From Pseudomonas sp. HOU2 (lineage in GTDB: Bacteria; Pseudomonadota; Gammaproteobacteria; Pseudomonadales; Pseudomonadaceae): a DNA stretch of 64,000 nucleotides. The notes under the pieces were generated by a model. The model worked only from the letters and a program-made list of their open reading frames with translations, ran no database searches and had not been told where the DNA came from. Positions 54,584-62,633 of this stretch are shown one piece after another (the first letter of the stretch is position 1; each line of letters starts with the position of its first letter). The stretch spans positions 5,065,001 to 5,129,000 of the forward strand of contig NZ_CP160398.1 in assembly GCF_040729435.1 (NCBI RefSeq). The letters are read 5' to 3'. The position numbers and the translations under genes were made by a program.

Positions 54584-54713
54584 TTGTAGGAGCGAGCCTG
54601 TGTGGCGAGGGAGCTTGCTCCCGCTGGGGCGCGCAGCGGCCCCAAAAGCGTTACGACTGCTTCGCAGCCGAGCGGGAGCAAGCTCCCTCGCCACATGGCT
54701 AGCTCCCACAGGG
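54584..54713. repeat. Nested REP elements between hyi and gcl
   Basis: An outer pair (TTGTAGGAGCGAGCC and GGCTAGCTCCCACAGG) encloses a complete inner REP palindrome (GTGGCGAGGGAGCTTGCTCC ... GCAAGCTCCCTCGCCAC). Outer and inner belong to different classes, so one was inserted into the other. Confidence 0.8.
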
Positions 54714-54727
54714 AGAGCGGTCAGCAG

Positions 54728-56503
54728 TTAATCGAGCAACGAAATCGCCGTTGGCGCGTCGTTGCCGACCAGCGCCAGGTCTTCGAATTCGTTGACGGCG
54801 TTGATCTCGGTCCCCATGGAGATGTTGGTCACACGCTCCAGGATGATTTCGACGATCACCGGCACCTTGAACTCTTCGATCAGCTCTTCGGCCTTGCGCA
54901 GGGCAGGGGCGATGTCCGCTGGTTCGAACACACGCAGTGCCTTGCAGCCCAGGCCTTCGGCGACTGCGACGTGGTCGACACCGTAACCGTTGAGTTCCGG
55001 CGCGTTCAGGTTATCGAAGGACAGCTGCACGCAGTAGTCCATTTCGAACCCGCGCTGGGCCTGACGGATCAGGCCCAGGTACGAGTTGTTCACCACGACG
55101 TGGATGTAAGGCAGTTTGAACTGAGCGCCGACCGCCAGTTCCTCGATCATGAACTGGAAGTCATAGTCCCCCGACAGGGCCACGACTTTACGGTTCGGAT
55201 CGGCCTTGACCACGCCCAGCGCTGCCGGAATGGTCCAGCCCAGAGGGCCGGCCTGACCGCAGTTGATCCAGTGACGCGGCTTGTAGACGTGCAGGAACTG
55301 CGCGCCGGCAATCTGCGACAGACCAATGGTGCTGACGTAGCAGGTGTCTTTGCCGAACACCTGGTTCATTTCTTCGTAAACGCGCTGCGGCTTGACCGGC
55401 ACGTTGTCGAAGTGGGTCTTGCGCTGCAGGCTGGCCTTGCGCTGCTGGCAATCCTGCAGCCAGGCGCTGCGGTTTTTCAGCTTGCCGGCGGCTTGCCATT
55501 CACGGGCGACTTCGATGAACACGGTCAGCGCTGCAGCGGCGTCGGAAACGATGCCCAGGTCCGGGGTGAACACGCGGCCGATCTGCGTGCCTTCGATGTC
55601 GACGTGAATGAACTTGCGCCCTTCGGTGTAGACGTCGACCGAACCGGTGTGACGGTTGGCCCAACGGTTGCCGATGCCCAGTACCACGTCGGACTTGAGC
55701 ATCGTGGCGTTGCCGTAACGGTGCGACGTCTGCAGACCGACCATGCCGACCATCAGCGGGTGATCGTCAGGGATGGTGCCCCAGCCCATCAGGGTCGGGA
55801 TCACCGGAATACCGGTCAGCTCGGCGAACTCCACCAGCAGATCGCTGGCGTCGGCGTTGATGATGCCGCCACCGGCCACCAGCAATGGGCGCTCGGCCTG
55901 ATCCAGCAGGGCCAGAGCCTTCTCGACCTGAACGCGGGTCGCGGTGGGTTTGGCCAGCGGCAGTGGCTGGTAAGCGTCGATGTCGAATTCGATTTCAGCC
56001 ATCTGCACGTCGAACGGCAGGTCGATCAGCACCGGGCCTGGACGGCCGGAGCGCATTTCGTAAAAGGCTTTCTGGAACGCGTAAGGTACCTGGCCCGGCT
56101 CCAGAACCGTGGTCGCCCACTTGGTGACGGGCTTGACGATGCTGGTGATGTCGACGGCCTGGAAGTCTTCCTTGTGCATACGGGCGCGGGGTGCCTGGCC
56201 GGTAATGCAGAGGATCGGAATCGAGTCGGCCGAGGCGCTGTAGAGCCCGGTGACCATGTCGGTACCGGCCGGGCCGGACGTACCGATGCACACGCCGATG
56301 TTGCCGGCCTTGGTGCGGGTGTAACCCTCGGCCATGTGCGACGCGCCTTCGACGTGGCGAGCGAGGACGTGATCGATGCCACCGACTTTTTTCAGTGCGG
56401 AGTACAGCGGGTTGATCGCAGCACCCGGAATGCCAAAAGCGGTATCAACCCCTTCACGGCGCATCACCAGAACGGCGGCTTCGATTGCTCTCATTTTGCT
56501 CAT
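54728..56503 (-). CDS. gcl: Glyoxylate carboligase (tartronate-semialdehyde synthase)
   Basis: This 591-residue thiamin-diphosphate enzyme joins two glyoxylates to tartronate semialdehyde with CO2 release. It has the N-terminal pyrimidine domain ([14 protein letters not shown]), the FAD-type middle domain (PLLVAGGGI) and the C-terminal ThDP domain ([30 protein letters not shown]). Residue 51 is Val ([13 protein letters not shown]) where most ThDP enzymes have Glu, the hallmark of Gcl. ATG 56503 gives [12 protein letters not shown]; longer readings are unconserved. First gene of the operon. Confidence 0.97.
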   Translation of the reverse strand: MSKMRAIEAAVLVMRREGVDTAFGIPGAAINPLYSALKKVGGIDHVLARHVEGASHMAEGYTRTKAGNIGVCIGTSGPAGTDMVTGLYSASADSIPILCITGQAPRARMHKEDFQAVDITSIVKPVTKWATTVLEPGQVPYAFQKAFYEMRSGRPGPVLIDLPFDVQMAEIEFDIDAYQPLPLAKPTATRVQVEKALALLDQAERPLLVAGGGIINADASDLLVEFAELTGIPVIPTLMGWGTIPDDHPLMVGMVGLQTSHRYGNATMLKSDVVLGIGNRWANRHTGSVDVYTEGRKFIHVDIEGTQIGRVFTPDLGIVSDAAAALTVFIEVAREWQAAGKLKNRSAWLQDCQQRKASLQRKTHFDNVPVKPQRVYEEMNQVFGKDTCYVSTIGLSQIAGAQFLHVYKPRHWINCGQAGPLGWTIPAALGVVKADPNRKVVALSGDYDFQFMIEELAVGAQFKLPYIHVVVNNSYLGLIRQAQRGFEMDYCVQLSFDNLNAPELNGYGVDHVAVAEGLGCKALRVFEPADIAPALRKAEELIEEFKVPVIVEIILERVTNISMGTEINAVNEFEDLALVGNDAPTAISLLD

Positions 56504-56530
56504 GGTTTTGTGCCTCTTTACGTTTTGTAA

Positions 56531-56540
56531 TTGTATACAA
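56531..56540. promoter_or_regulatory. TTGTATACAA palindrome, gcl-proximal
   Basis: A perfect 10-bp palindrome 28 bp upstream of the gcl start. An identical copy lies at 56669-56678. The shape suits a GntR- or similar dimeric repressor; in P. putida a GntR-family repressor (GclR) is reported to control the gcl operon. Confidence 0.55.
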
Positions 56541-56668
56541 GTGGCTTTGCGCAGAGTGTATTCACGGCGGACGGCGCAGGTCAATCCATTTTCTCAAGCG
56601 CCTGTTTCATTCGTCGGAAGCCGTTTCTACTGTGGCTTTTCGTCGCATGTGGCGCTTTTGCAGAATTA

Positions 56669-56678
56669 TTGTATACAA
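56669..56678. promoter_or_regulatory. TTGTATACAA palindrome, second copy
   Basis: Identical to the site at 56531-56540, 138 bp away and about 94 bp upstream of the divergent GlcG/HbpS-like gene. Two identical sites in one divergent promoter region suggest co-regulation of both directions. Confidence 0.55.
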
Positions 56679-56771
56679 AAAAATAATTCATTGTGTTCTA
56701 TTTGTGGCATCGGGCTGCGGCACAAACGCGCAGCCCCACGACTTTCCCAATAACAAAATGAGGACGGCACC

Positions 56772-57212
56772 ATGAGCGCTTTAACCTTGAAAGTCGCAGT
56801 CAACCTGGTCAACCAGGCCATCAGCGTCGGGCGCGGCATCAACGCTGCGCCGCTGACCATCGCGGTACTCGATACCGGCGGCCACCTGATCACCCTGCAA
56901 CGCGAAGACGGCGCCAGCCTGCTGCGCCCCAACATCGCCATCGGCAAGGCCTGGGGCGCCATCGCCCTGGGCAAGGGCTCACGCCTGCTGGCGCTGGACG
57001 CGCAACAACGCCCGGCCTTCATCGCCGCGCTCAACAGCATGGGCCAGGGCAGCGTCGTCCCGGCCCCGGGCGGGGTGTTGATCCGTGATCAGGCGGGAAA
57101 TGTTCTGGGCGCGATCGGGATCAGCGGCGATCTTTCGGATATTGATGAGCAGGTGGCGATCAAAGCGGTGGAGGCGCTGGATTTGAGGGCGGATGCGGGG
57201 GTGGCGGGTTGA
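56772..57212 (+). CDS. GlcG/HbpS-family protein
   Basis: This 146-residue protein is of the DUF336 (HbpS/GlcG-like) family: TIAVLDTGGHLITLQREDGA, IAIGKAWGAIALGKGSR and the glycine-rich GVLIRDQAGNVLGAIGISGD. Members bind heme or cobalamin-like ligands or are linked to glycolate use (GlcG). It is divergent from gcl and shares its promoter region, consistent with a role in glycolate/glyoxylate metabolism; the exact function is unknown. Confidence 0.88.
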   Translation: MSALTLKVAVNLVNQAISVGRGINAAPLTIAVLDTGGHLITLQREDGASLLRPNIAIGKAWGAIALGKGSRLLALDAQQRPAFIAALNSMGQGSVVPAPGGVLIRDQAGNVLGAIGISGDLSDIDEQVAIKAVEALDLRADAGVAG

Positions 57213-57234
57213 TCTTTAGCGTCTGATCAAAAGT

Positions 57235-57326
57235 CATCGCTGGCAAGCCAGTTCCCACAAGGTTTTGTATTGAGCAACGATTTGTGAACGACATAAGCCA
57301 CTGTGGGAGCTGGCTTGCCAGCGATG
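57235..57326. repeat. REP palindrome upstream of the RAYT gene
   Basis: ATCGCTGGCAAGCCAGTTCC-CACAAGG and the inverted TGTGGGAGCTGGCTTGCCAG-CGAT are separated by about 38 bp. It is about 97 bp upstream of the transposase-like gene. Same class at 9587, 57899 and half of 62521. Confidence 0.85.
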
Positions 57327-57422
57327 GCGGCCCGACTGACACATCGTGATAAAAGACTGCCCCGTCCAAATCGATCGCTGCGGACTAGCCTTCTGATGAA
57401 CTCATCATGAAGGGGCAATGGA

Positions 57423-57881
57423 TTGCCTGATCTTCCCGCTTCACATCGTCTGCGAACCGGCCGCTACGCCGAAGCCAATCGAATCTATCTACTGACAACC
57501 AACACGCTTGATCGCGAGCCGATCTTTGCTGACTTCGCTTTGGGCAGATTGGTTGTTCGTCAATTCCGGCGGGCACAAGAGCTTGGGCTGGCAAAGTCAC
57601 TGGCGTGGGTGGTCATGCCTGACCATTTTCATTGGCTCGTTGAGCTGGAAAATTGTTCGCTCAGAAGGCTGATGGGTGAAACCAAGTCGCTGATAACCAA
57701 AGAAGTGAATTTATCCATCGGCCGTAGCGGGCCGCTTTGGCAGCAGGGTTACCATGACCGTGCATTGAGGCGGGAAGATGATCTGGTGAAGATGGCGCGC
57801 TATGTAGTGGCCAATCCATTGCGGGCAGGATTGGTGGAAAGGCTCGGTGATTACCCGCTGTGGGATGCCATCTGGGTTTGA
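57423..57881 (+). CDS. REP-associated tyrosine transposase (RAYT)
   Basis: This 152-residue HUH/Y1-type nuclease has the metal-binding HUH motif His68-Phe-His70 in VVMPDHFHWLVELE. A candidate catalytic Tyr110 is in WQQGYHDRALRRED, with RYVVANPLRAGLVERLGDYP at the C-terminus. Such proteins mobilise or maintain REP palindromes. REP pairs of one class flank it on both sides (57235 and 57899). The start is TTG 57423 after AAGGGGCAA; an ATG at 57418 is out of frame. Complete and apparently intact. Confidence 0.93.
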   Translation: MPDLPASHRLRTGRYAEANRIYLLTTNTLDREPIFADFALGRLVVRQFRRAQELGLAKSLAWVVMPDHFHWLVELENCSLRRLMGETKSLITKEVNLSIGRSGPLWQQGYHDRALRREDDLVKMARYVVANPLRAGLVERLGDYPLWDAIWV

Positions 57882-57898
57882 TCTGATACTGAGTTGCC

Positions 57899-57993
57899 GC
57901 CATCGCTGGCAAGCCAGCTCCCACAGGCTCTTGTATTGAACACAAATTTTGCGAACGAAACAGATCCTTGTGGGAGCTGGCTTGCCAGCGATA
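57899..57993. repeat. REP palindrome downstream of the RAYT gene
   Basis: CGCCATCGCTGGCAAGCCAG-CTCCCACAGG is inverted as TTGTGGGAGCTGGCTTGCCA-GCGAT 40 bp later. It ends just before the tail of the convergent TetR gene. Confidence 0.85.
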
Positions 57994-58007
57994 AGGGCAC
58001 CACGGTC

Positions 58008-58616
58008 TTACTGATCCGGCTCACACCCCTTCAACACCAACCGGATAATCGTCTGCGCCGCCGCCTCGTAATCCGCCTCGTCGAGCTTGTCCTTGCCGGT
58101 GACCGCAGAAATCTGCCAGTCGAAGTCGGCATAGGTCTGGGTCGCGGCCCAGATGCTGAACATCAGGTGGTTGGGGTCGATCGGGGCGATCTGGCCGCGG
58201 TCGATCCAGCTCTGGATGCAGTCGATGTTGTGCTTGGCCTGGCTGTTGAGCTGCTCCACCAGATCGGCGCTCAGGTGCGGGGCGCCGTGCATGATTTCGC
58301 TGGCGAACACCTTGGAGGCGAAGGGCAGGTCGCGGGAGATGCGGATCTTGGAGCGGATGTAGCCGCTGAGCACTTCGCTCGGCACGCCGTCCGGGTTGAA
58401 CGGGGTCGAGGCCTGCAGGATCGGCACGATGATGCTTTCCAGGACCTCGCGGTAGAGGTTTTCCTTGGACTTGAAGTAGTAGTAGACGTTGGGCTTGGGC
58501 AATCCTGCCTTGGCGGCGATGTCGCTGGTTTTGGTCGCAGCGAAGCCTTTGTCGGCAAACTCCTCACTGGCGGCACGCAGGATCAGTTCTTTGTTGCGCT
58601 CGCGGATTGTGCTCAT
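58008..58616 (-). CDS. TetR-family regulator, RutR-like
   Basis: This 202-residue protein has an N-terminal TetR helix-turn-helix (LRAASEEFADKGFAATKTSD, IAAKAGLPKPNVYYYFKSKE) and a C-terminal ligand domain resembling the RutR/YcdC type (SEIMHGAPHLSADLVEQLN, WAATQTYADFDWQI). RutR-like regulators respond to pyrimidines or purine-degradation signals; the ligand here is not known. ATG 58616 gives MSTIRERNKEL; upstream in-frame starts add basic, unconserved residues. Confidence 0.85.
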   Translation of the reverse strand: MSTIRERNKELILRAASEEFADKGFAATKTSDIAAKAGLPKPNVYYYFKSKENLYREVLESIIVPILQASTPFNPDGVPSEVLSGYIRSKIRISRDLPFASKVFASEIMHGAPHLSADLVEQLNSQAKHNIDCIQSWIDRGQIAPIDPNHLMFSIWAATQTYADFDWQISAVTGKDKLDEADYEAAAQTIIRLVLKGCEPDQ

Positions 58617-58750
58617 AAACCCGGTGGTTCCTTGCCTGTTCTGGCGGTTGCGCATGGTAGCACCGGCCTCGCGCATGGCTCAAGAATGCCCCGTGTGGCC
58701 CGCAGTCGCGGTATGCTGCGCGGCATTATTCACGTAAGGAAACATGATTC

Positions 58751-59665
58751 ATGGCAGGAAGCAGTTTGCTGGTGCTGATCGACGATATTGCCACCGTTCT
58801 GGATGACGTGGCGTTGATGAGCAAAATGGCCGCGAAGAAGACCGCCGGCGTACTCGGCGATGACTTGGCGCTCAATGCCCAGCAAGTCTCCGGGGTGCGC
58901 GCCGAGCGGGAAATTCCCGTGGTCTGGGCCGTCGCCAAGGGCTCGTTCCTCAACAAGCTGATTCTGGTGCCGTCGGCGCTGGCGATCAGTGCGTTCGTGC
59001 CGTGGCTGGTGACGCCGCTGTTGATGGTCGGCGGCGCGTACCTGTGCTTCGAAGGTTTCGAGAAACTCGCGCACAAGTTTCTGCACAGCAAGGCCGAAGA
59101 TGATGCCGACCACGCGCAACTGAGTGCGGCGGTGGCTGAGCCGAGCACCGATCTGGTGGCGTACGAGAAGGACAAGATCAAAGGCGCGATCCGCACTGAC
59201 TTCATCCTCTCGGCGGAAATCATCGCCATTACCCTTGGTACCGTGGCCGAGGCATCGCTGACCCAGCAAGTGATCGTGATGTCCGGCATCGCCATCGTCA
59301 TGACCGTGGGGGTTTATGGCCTGGTGGCCGGCATCGTCAAACTCGACGATCTAGGCCTGTGGCTGACCCAGAAATCGGGTGCGGCAGCAAAAAACATCGG
59401 CAATGCAATCCTGCGCGCCGCCCCGTACATGATGAAAGGCCTGTCGGTGATCGGCACGGCGGCAATGTTCCTCGTCGGTGGCGGCATCCTTACCCACGGC
59501 GTTCCTGTGCTGCATCACTGGATTGAAAGTGTCGGTGTGGCGGCCGGTAGCGCCGGGTTTGCAGTCCCTGTGCTGCTCAATGGCGTAGCGGGGATCATCG
59601 CGGGCGCGGCAGTGCTGGCGGTGGTTTCGGTGGTCGGTAAAATCTGGCGCGCAATCAAAGGCTGA
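58751..59665 (+). CDS. DUF808 inner-membrane protein (YedI-like)
   Basis: This 304-residue protein starts [20 protein letters not shown], the family hallmark, followed by [20 protein letters not shown]. It has several membrane segments (about 75-105, 160-200, 235-300). Function is unknown in any organism I recall. The ATG follows GGAAACATGATTC. It stands alone, divergent from the TetR gene, with a REP and terminator behind it. Confidence 0.88.
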   Translation: MAGSSLLVLIDDIATVLDDVALMSKMAAKKTAGVLGDDLALNAQQVSGVRAEREIPVVWAVAKGSFLNKLILVPSALAISAFVPWLVTPLLMVGGAYLCFEGFEKLAHKFLHSKAEDDADHAQLSAAVAEPSTDLVAYEKDKIKGAIRTDFILSAEIIAITLGTVAEASLTQQVIVMSGIAIVMTVGVYGLVAGIVKLDDLGLWLTQKSGAAAKNIGNAILRAAPYMMKGLSVIGTAAMFLVGGGILTHGVPVLHHWIESVGVAAGSAGFAVPVLLNGVAGIIAGAAVLAVVSVVGKIWRAIKG

Positions 59666-59677
59666 ATACCGTTCTTT

Positions 59678-59766
59678 GTAGGAGTGGGCCTGCTCGCGAT
59701 GAGGTCGTGTCAGTCACCTTTCATGTGTCTGATACACCGCTATCGCGAGCAGGCTCACTCCTACAG
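59678..59766. repeat. REP palindrome after the DUF808 gene
   Basis: TGTAGGAGTGGGCCTGCTCG-CGAT is inverted as ATCGCGAGCAGGCTCACTCC-TACAG. The inner part has GTGTCAG...CTGATACAC pairing, giving a long stem. Confidence 0.8.
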
Positions 59767-59787
59767 TTTGATCCAGGTTGTGCCATG

Positions 59788-59825
59788 AAAAAGGGCCATT
59801 CGACTCGCATCGAATGGCCCTTTTT
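59788..59825. terminator. Bidirectional terminator between the DUF808 gene and mlaA
   Basis: AAAAAGGGCCATTCGA and TCGAATGGCCCTTTTT form a perfect 16-bp stem with a 6-base loop. A T-run exists on both sides, serving both converging transcripts. Confidence 0.9.
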
Positions 59826-59839
59826 TGTTGCCGCCGAAG

Positions 59840-60628
59840 TTACTCGGCAATCTGCAGCTTGCGCGACTCGGTGTAGACGTAACGCACTTTTTCGTACTCG
59901 AACGGCGAGTTCATCTGGCCGTAGCGGAAGTTGGTCTGGTAGCGCTTGTCGACCGCGCGCAGGGCCCAGATTTCCGGGTGGTTGGAGCTGACTTCCGACA
60001 CGTTCAGGTAGTTGATCGCCGATTCGGCGGTGTAGTCCACGGCCAGGCCGGCGGTGTCGCGAATGTTCGACGGGCCGAGGATCGGCAAGACGAAGTAGGC
60101 ACCGCCCGGTACGCCGTAAAAGCCCAGGGTCTGGCCGAAGTCTTCGCTCTGGCGCGGCAGGCCCATGGCGGTGGCCGGGTCCCACAGACCGGCGATGCCG
60201 ATGGTGGTGTTGAGCAGCAGGCGTGCGGTGGTTTCCATTGAACGCTTGCCCTTGAACTGCAGCAGGCTGTTGACCAGGTTCGGCACATCGCCAAGGTTGT
60301 TGAAGAAGTTGCTCACCCCGGTGCGCAGGAAGCTTGGCGTCACGTAGCGATAGCCGTCGACCACCGGCAGGAACACCCATTGGTCGAAGCGGTAGTTGAA
60401 GTGGTAGACGCGGCGGTTCCACGACTCCAGCGGGTCATAGACGTTGAGCGCGTTGAGTGTCGAGCGCTCGAACTCACGCTGGTCCAGCCCCGGGTTGAAC
60501 TTGAGTTTGGACAGCGGCTCCTTGAAGCCGTCGCTGTCGACCACCACCGGCGCGTTGGCTTTGCTGTTGTCGGCCTGGGCCACGCCTGCACTGAGGAGCG
60601 CTGCAATCAGCAGGAGATATTTAGCCAC
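59840..60628 (-). CDS. mlaA: MlaA/VacJ-family outer-membrane lipid-asymmetry protein
   Basis: This 262-residue protein of the MlaA family (YDPLESWNRRVYHFNYRFDQ, LGDVPNLVNSLLQFKGKRS, GPSNIRDTAGLAVDY) removes misplaced phospholipid from the outer leaflet with MlaC and MlaFEDB. The signal peptide (YLLLIAALLSAGVAQADN) has an AQA signal-peptidase site and no lipobox Cys, unlike classical MlaA lipoproteins. The ATG overlaps the end of the upstream hydrolase-like gene by 8 bases. The other mla genes are not in the window. Confidence 0.9.
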   Translation of the reverse strand: MAKYLLLIAALLSAGVAQADNSKANAPVVVDSDGFKEPLSKLKFNPGLDQREFERSTLNALNVYDPLESWNRRVYHFNYRFDQWVFLPVVDGYRYVTPSFLRTGVSNFFNNLGDVPNLVNSLLQFKGKRSMETTARLLLNTTIGIAGLWDPATAMGLPRQSEDFGQTLGFYGVPGGAYFVLPILGPSNIRDTAGLAVDYTAESAINYLNVSEVSSNHPEIWALRAVDKRYQTNFRYGQMNSPFEYEKVRYVYTESRKLQIAE

Positions 60629-61919
60629 GGAAGAACTCCAGCATGGCGTCGCTGTTGACGCGGTAGTTAAGGTTGCCGCAATGGCCGCCCAGTGGGTAAA
60701 CGGTCAGGCGATCGCCAAAGGTCTTGCGCAGGAAACCGAGGTCGCCAGGGCCGAGGATCACGTCGTCGGCGTTGTGCATTACGGCGATTTTCGGGCTGTC
60801 GTGCAGGTAATCCTTGAGTGCGTACAGGCTGACCTGGTCGATCAGTTGCAGCAGGCTGCCGCCATCAGTGCGCGCGCGCCACATCGGGATCACCTGTTCG
60901 GTCAGGTAGCAGTCGAAGTCGCATTGCAGCGCACGCTTGAGGAACGGCGTGAGGCTGGTGCCTTCGGTGATCGGGAATTTCGGCGGAGTGATCAGGCCAC
61001 GACGGTTGATCAGGTCGGAGGTGAAGGCGATGTCGGCCGCCGAGAAGCGGAACGAGGTGCCGATCAGCATCGCCATCTGCTCGTTGGTCAGGTGCTGTTT
61101 CGACTGCTGGAAATCGTAGAGCAGGGCGTCGTTGAGGTCGATGTAGCCTTTCTGCTGGAAGTAGCGGGTCAGTTTGTTCAGCACCAATTCGTAGAACGTG
61201 GTGCTGTTGTTGATGCCTTTCACCTCGGTCTGCACCAGCTTGTCGAGGTTGGTGATCGAGGTGTAGAGATTGACCGGCGGGTTGAGCAGCAGGACTTTCT
61301 TGAAGTTGAAGCTGCGTCGGGTCTCGTCCAGGTGCGCGACGAACGCGGCATCCAGGGCGCCGAGGCTGTAGCCGCTGAGGTAGTACTCGGTGACCGGCAG
61401 TTTCGGATGCTGCGCGCGCACGGCCTGCATCACCCGGTACATGTCTTCGGCGTCTTCCTTGGTGATGCCCGGGGTGGCGAAGCGTGAAGCGGCGCTGATG
61501 AAGTCGAAGCTGGTGGGCGACGACAACTGCACCACGTGGTAGCCGGCCTTGTAGTAGAGCTTCTTCAGGTACTCATTGAGCGTGCTGTCATAGCGCGCAC
61601 CGGTGCCGGCGATCAGGAAGATCAGCGGCGCCGGTTTGTCCTGCTCGGCGATACGGTAGGTGAGTTTTTTCACCGCCCAGAAATTGTCCGGGAGGATGAA
61701 GGCCCGTTCCGGGCGCAGGGTGATGCTGTGGTCGGACTGATTGATCTCGTCGTTCGACGGCAATTCCGGACGCAGGTCCGGTGGCGTGGTGGCGATGGTC
61801 GCCTCGAACGGGTTGGTCAGGGGATAGCCATAACTGGCGGCATCGATATCCACCGCCAGTGCGGACGCACTCAGAATAAGGCCGCTGAACAGCGCGGCGA
61901 AGCGCAAGGAACGGAGCAT
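60621..61919 (-). CDS. Secreted alpha/beta-hydrolase-like protein linked to mlaA
   Basis: This 432-residue protein has a signal peptide (LRFAALFSGLILSASALA). The hydrolase fold is suggested by IFLIAGTGARYDSTLNEYLK, the nucleophile elbow YYLSGYSLGALDAAFVAHL (Ser in GYSLG), a late acidic residue in VMHNADDVILGPGDLG and a final His in YPLGGHCGNLNYR. It is likely periplasmic. Similar genes often precede mlaA in Pseudomonas, and some databases label them protein kinases, which the motifs do not support. Substrate unknown; a lipid is a fair guess. Confidence 0.78.
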   Translation of the reverse strand: MLRSLRFAALFSGLILSASALAVDIDAASYGYPLTNPFEATIATTPPDLRPELPSNDEINQSDHSITLRPERAFILPDNFWAVKKLTYRIAEQDKPAPLIFLIAGTGARYDSTLNEYLKKLYYKAGYHVVQLSSPTSFDFISAASRFATPGITKEDAEDMYRVMQAVRAQHPKLPVTEYYLSGYSLGALDAAFVAHLDETRRSFNFKKVLLLNPPVNLYTSITNLDKLVQTEVKGINNSTTFYELVLNKLTRYFQQKGYIDLNDALLYDFQQSKQHLTNEQMAMLIGTSFRFSAADIAFTSDLINRRGLITPPKFPITEGTSLTPFLKRALQCDFDCYLTEQVIPMWRARTDGGSLLQLIDQVSLYALKDYLHDSPKIAVMHNADDVILGPGDLGFLRKTFGDRLTVYPLGGHCGNLNYRVNSDAMLEFFRG

Positions 61920-62142
61920 GACTGGATCCCTTAAAGGAAGGTGCCGAATGAAGTTCGCAGGCTATGACCACCGGGCTTGCGCCAAAGTGCCATGCCTCGG
62001 CACCAAACAGGCAGAATTCGGAGTAATAGTAGCTGGACGATACACTTTGCAAGGCGCGGATGACCAGTTAACAGTTGTTAGTGCTTGCCAATGCGTGCGG
62101 GCAGATTAAGCTGGCCGCCGATTTCGTTGATTGGAGAGTTTC
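61920..62142. other. Divergent intergenic region, nothing recognised
   Basis: This region of 223 bp lies between the hydrolase-like gene and the small membrane protein gene and must carry both promoters. I see no clear repeat, operator or small gene. Confidence 0.5.
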
Positions 62143-62511
62143 ATGTCCCGCCGCTTGCCCGTGATTCTGTTGCTCGTGCTGTTGCCGCTGTGGCTGGCCG
62201 CCAGTTATGGCGCGCGTTATGGCTTCATGGAGGACGGACAGTGGGTCGGCATCTGCGTCGATGAGGCGAGCCGCTGGGAATGCGCGGTGCGCTCGAACCT
62301 GGGGCTGATGATTCACTTCAAGGTGCTGGGCTGGACTGCGCTGGGCGCGGCGCTGCTCGGTTTTGTCCTGCCGGGGCGGGCAGGGTGGTGGCTGGCGGTG
62401 CTGGCGCTGGTGTTCGGGTTGCCGGCGCTGGCGTTGTACAACACCACTTTGGCGGTATTTGCGGTGGTGATTGGCGGGTTGCGGTTGGTCCGGGCCTCTC
62501 GTAGCGCCTGA
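62143..62511 (+). CDS. Small polytopic membrane protein, function unknown
   Basis: This 122-residue protein has three or four hydrophobic segments (LPVILLLVLLPLWLAASYGA; FKVLGWTALGAALLGFVL; WWLAVLALVFGLPALALYN; LAVFAVVIGGLRL). A short loop with two Cys (GICVDEASRWECAVRS) is predicted periplasmic and could form a disulfide. ATG 62143 follows TTGGAGAGTTTC. I do not recognise the family. Confidence 0.75.
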   Translation: MSRRLPVILLLVLLPLWLAASYGARYGFMEDGQWVGICVDEASRWECAVRSNLGLMIHFKVLGWTALGAALLGFVLPGRAGWWLAVLALVFGLPALALYNTTLAVFAVVIGGLRLVRASRSA

Positions 62512-62520
62512 CAGTCAGTC

Positions 62521-62610
62521 ATCGCGGGCAAGCCCGCTCCCACAGGGTTTTGGGTGAACACAACATGTATGTACGACCCGAAAACCTGTGGGAGCTGGCT
62601 TGCCAGCGAT
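62521..62610. repeat. Chimeric REP pair
   Basis: The left arm ATCGCGGGCAAGCCCGCTCC-CACAGG (GCGGGC class) faces the right arm CCTGTGGGAGCTGGCTTGCC-AGCGAT (AGCTGGC class), the mirror image of the hybrid at 52565. It lies between convergent genes. Confidence 0.8.
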
Positions 62611-62633
62611 GAGGCCGGCTCAGGTGCTGAAGA

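Noticed and set aside
54602..56530. A 642-codon open frame on the plus strand opposite gcl
   Set aside because: It is an antisense shadow of gcl, common in GC-rich DNA. Its His/Asp/Val-rich composition is typical of such frames and it shows no ribosome site or recognisable motif.
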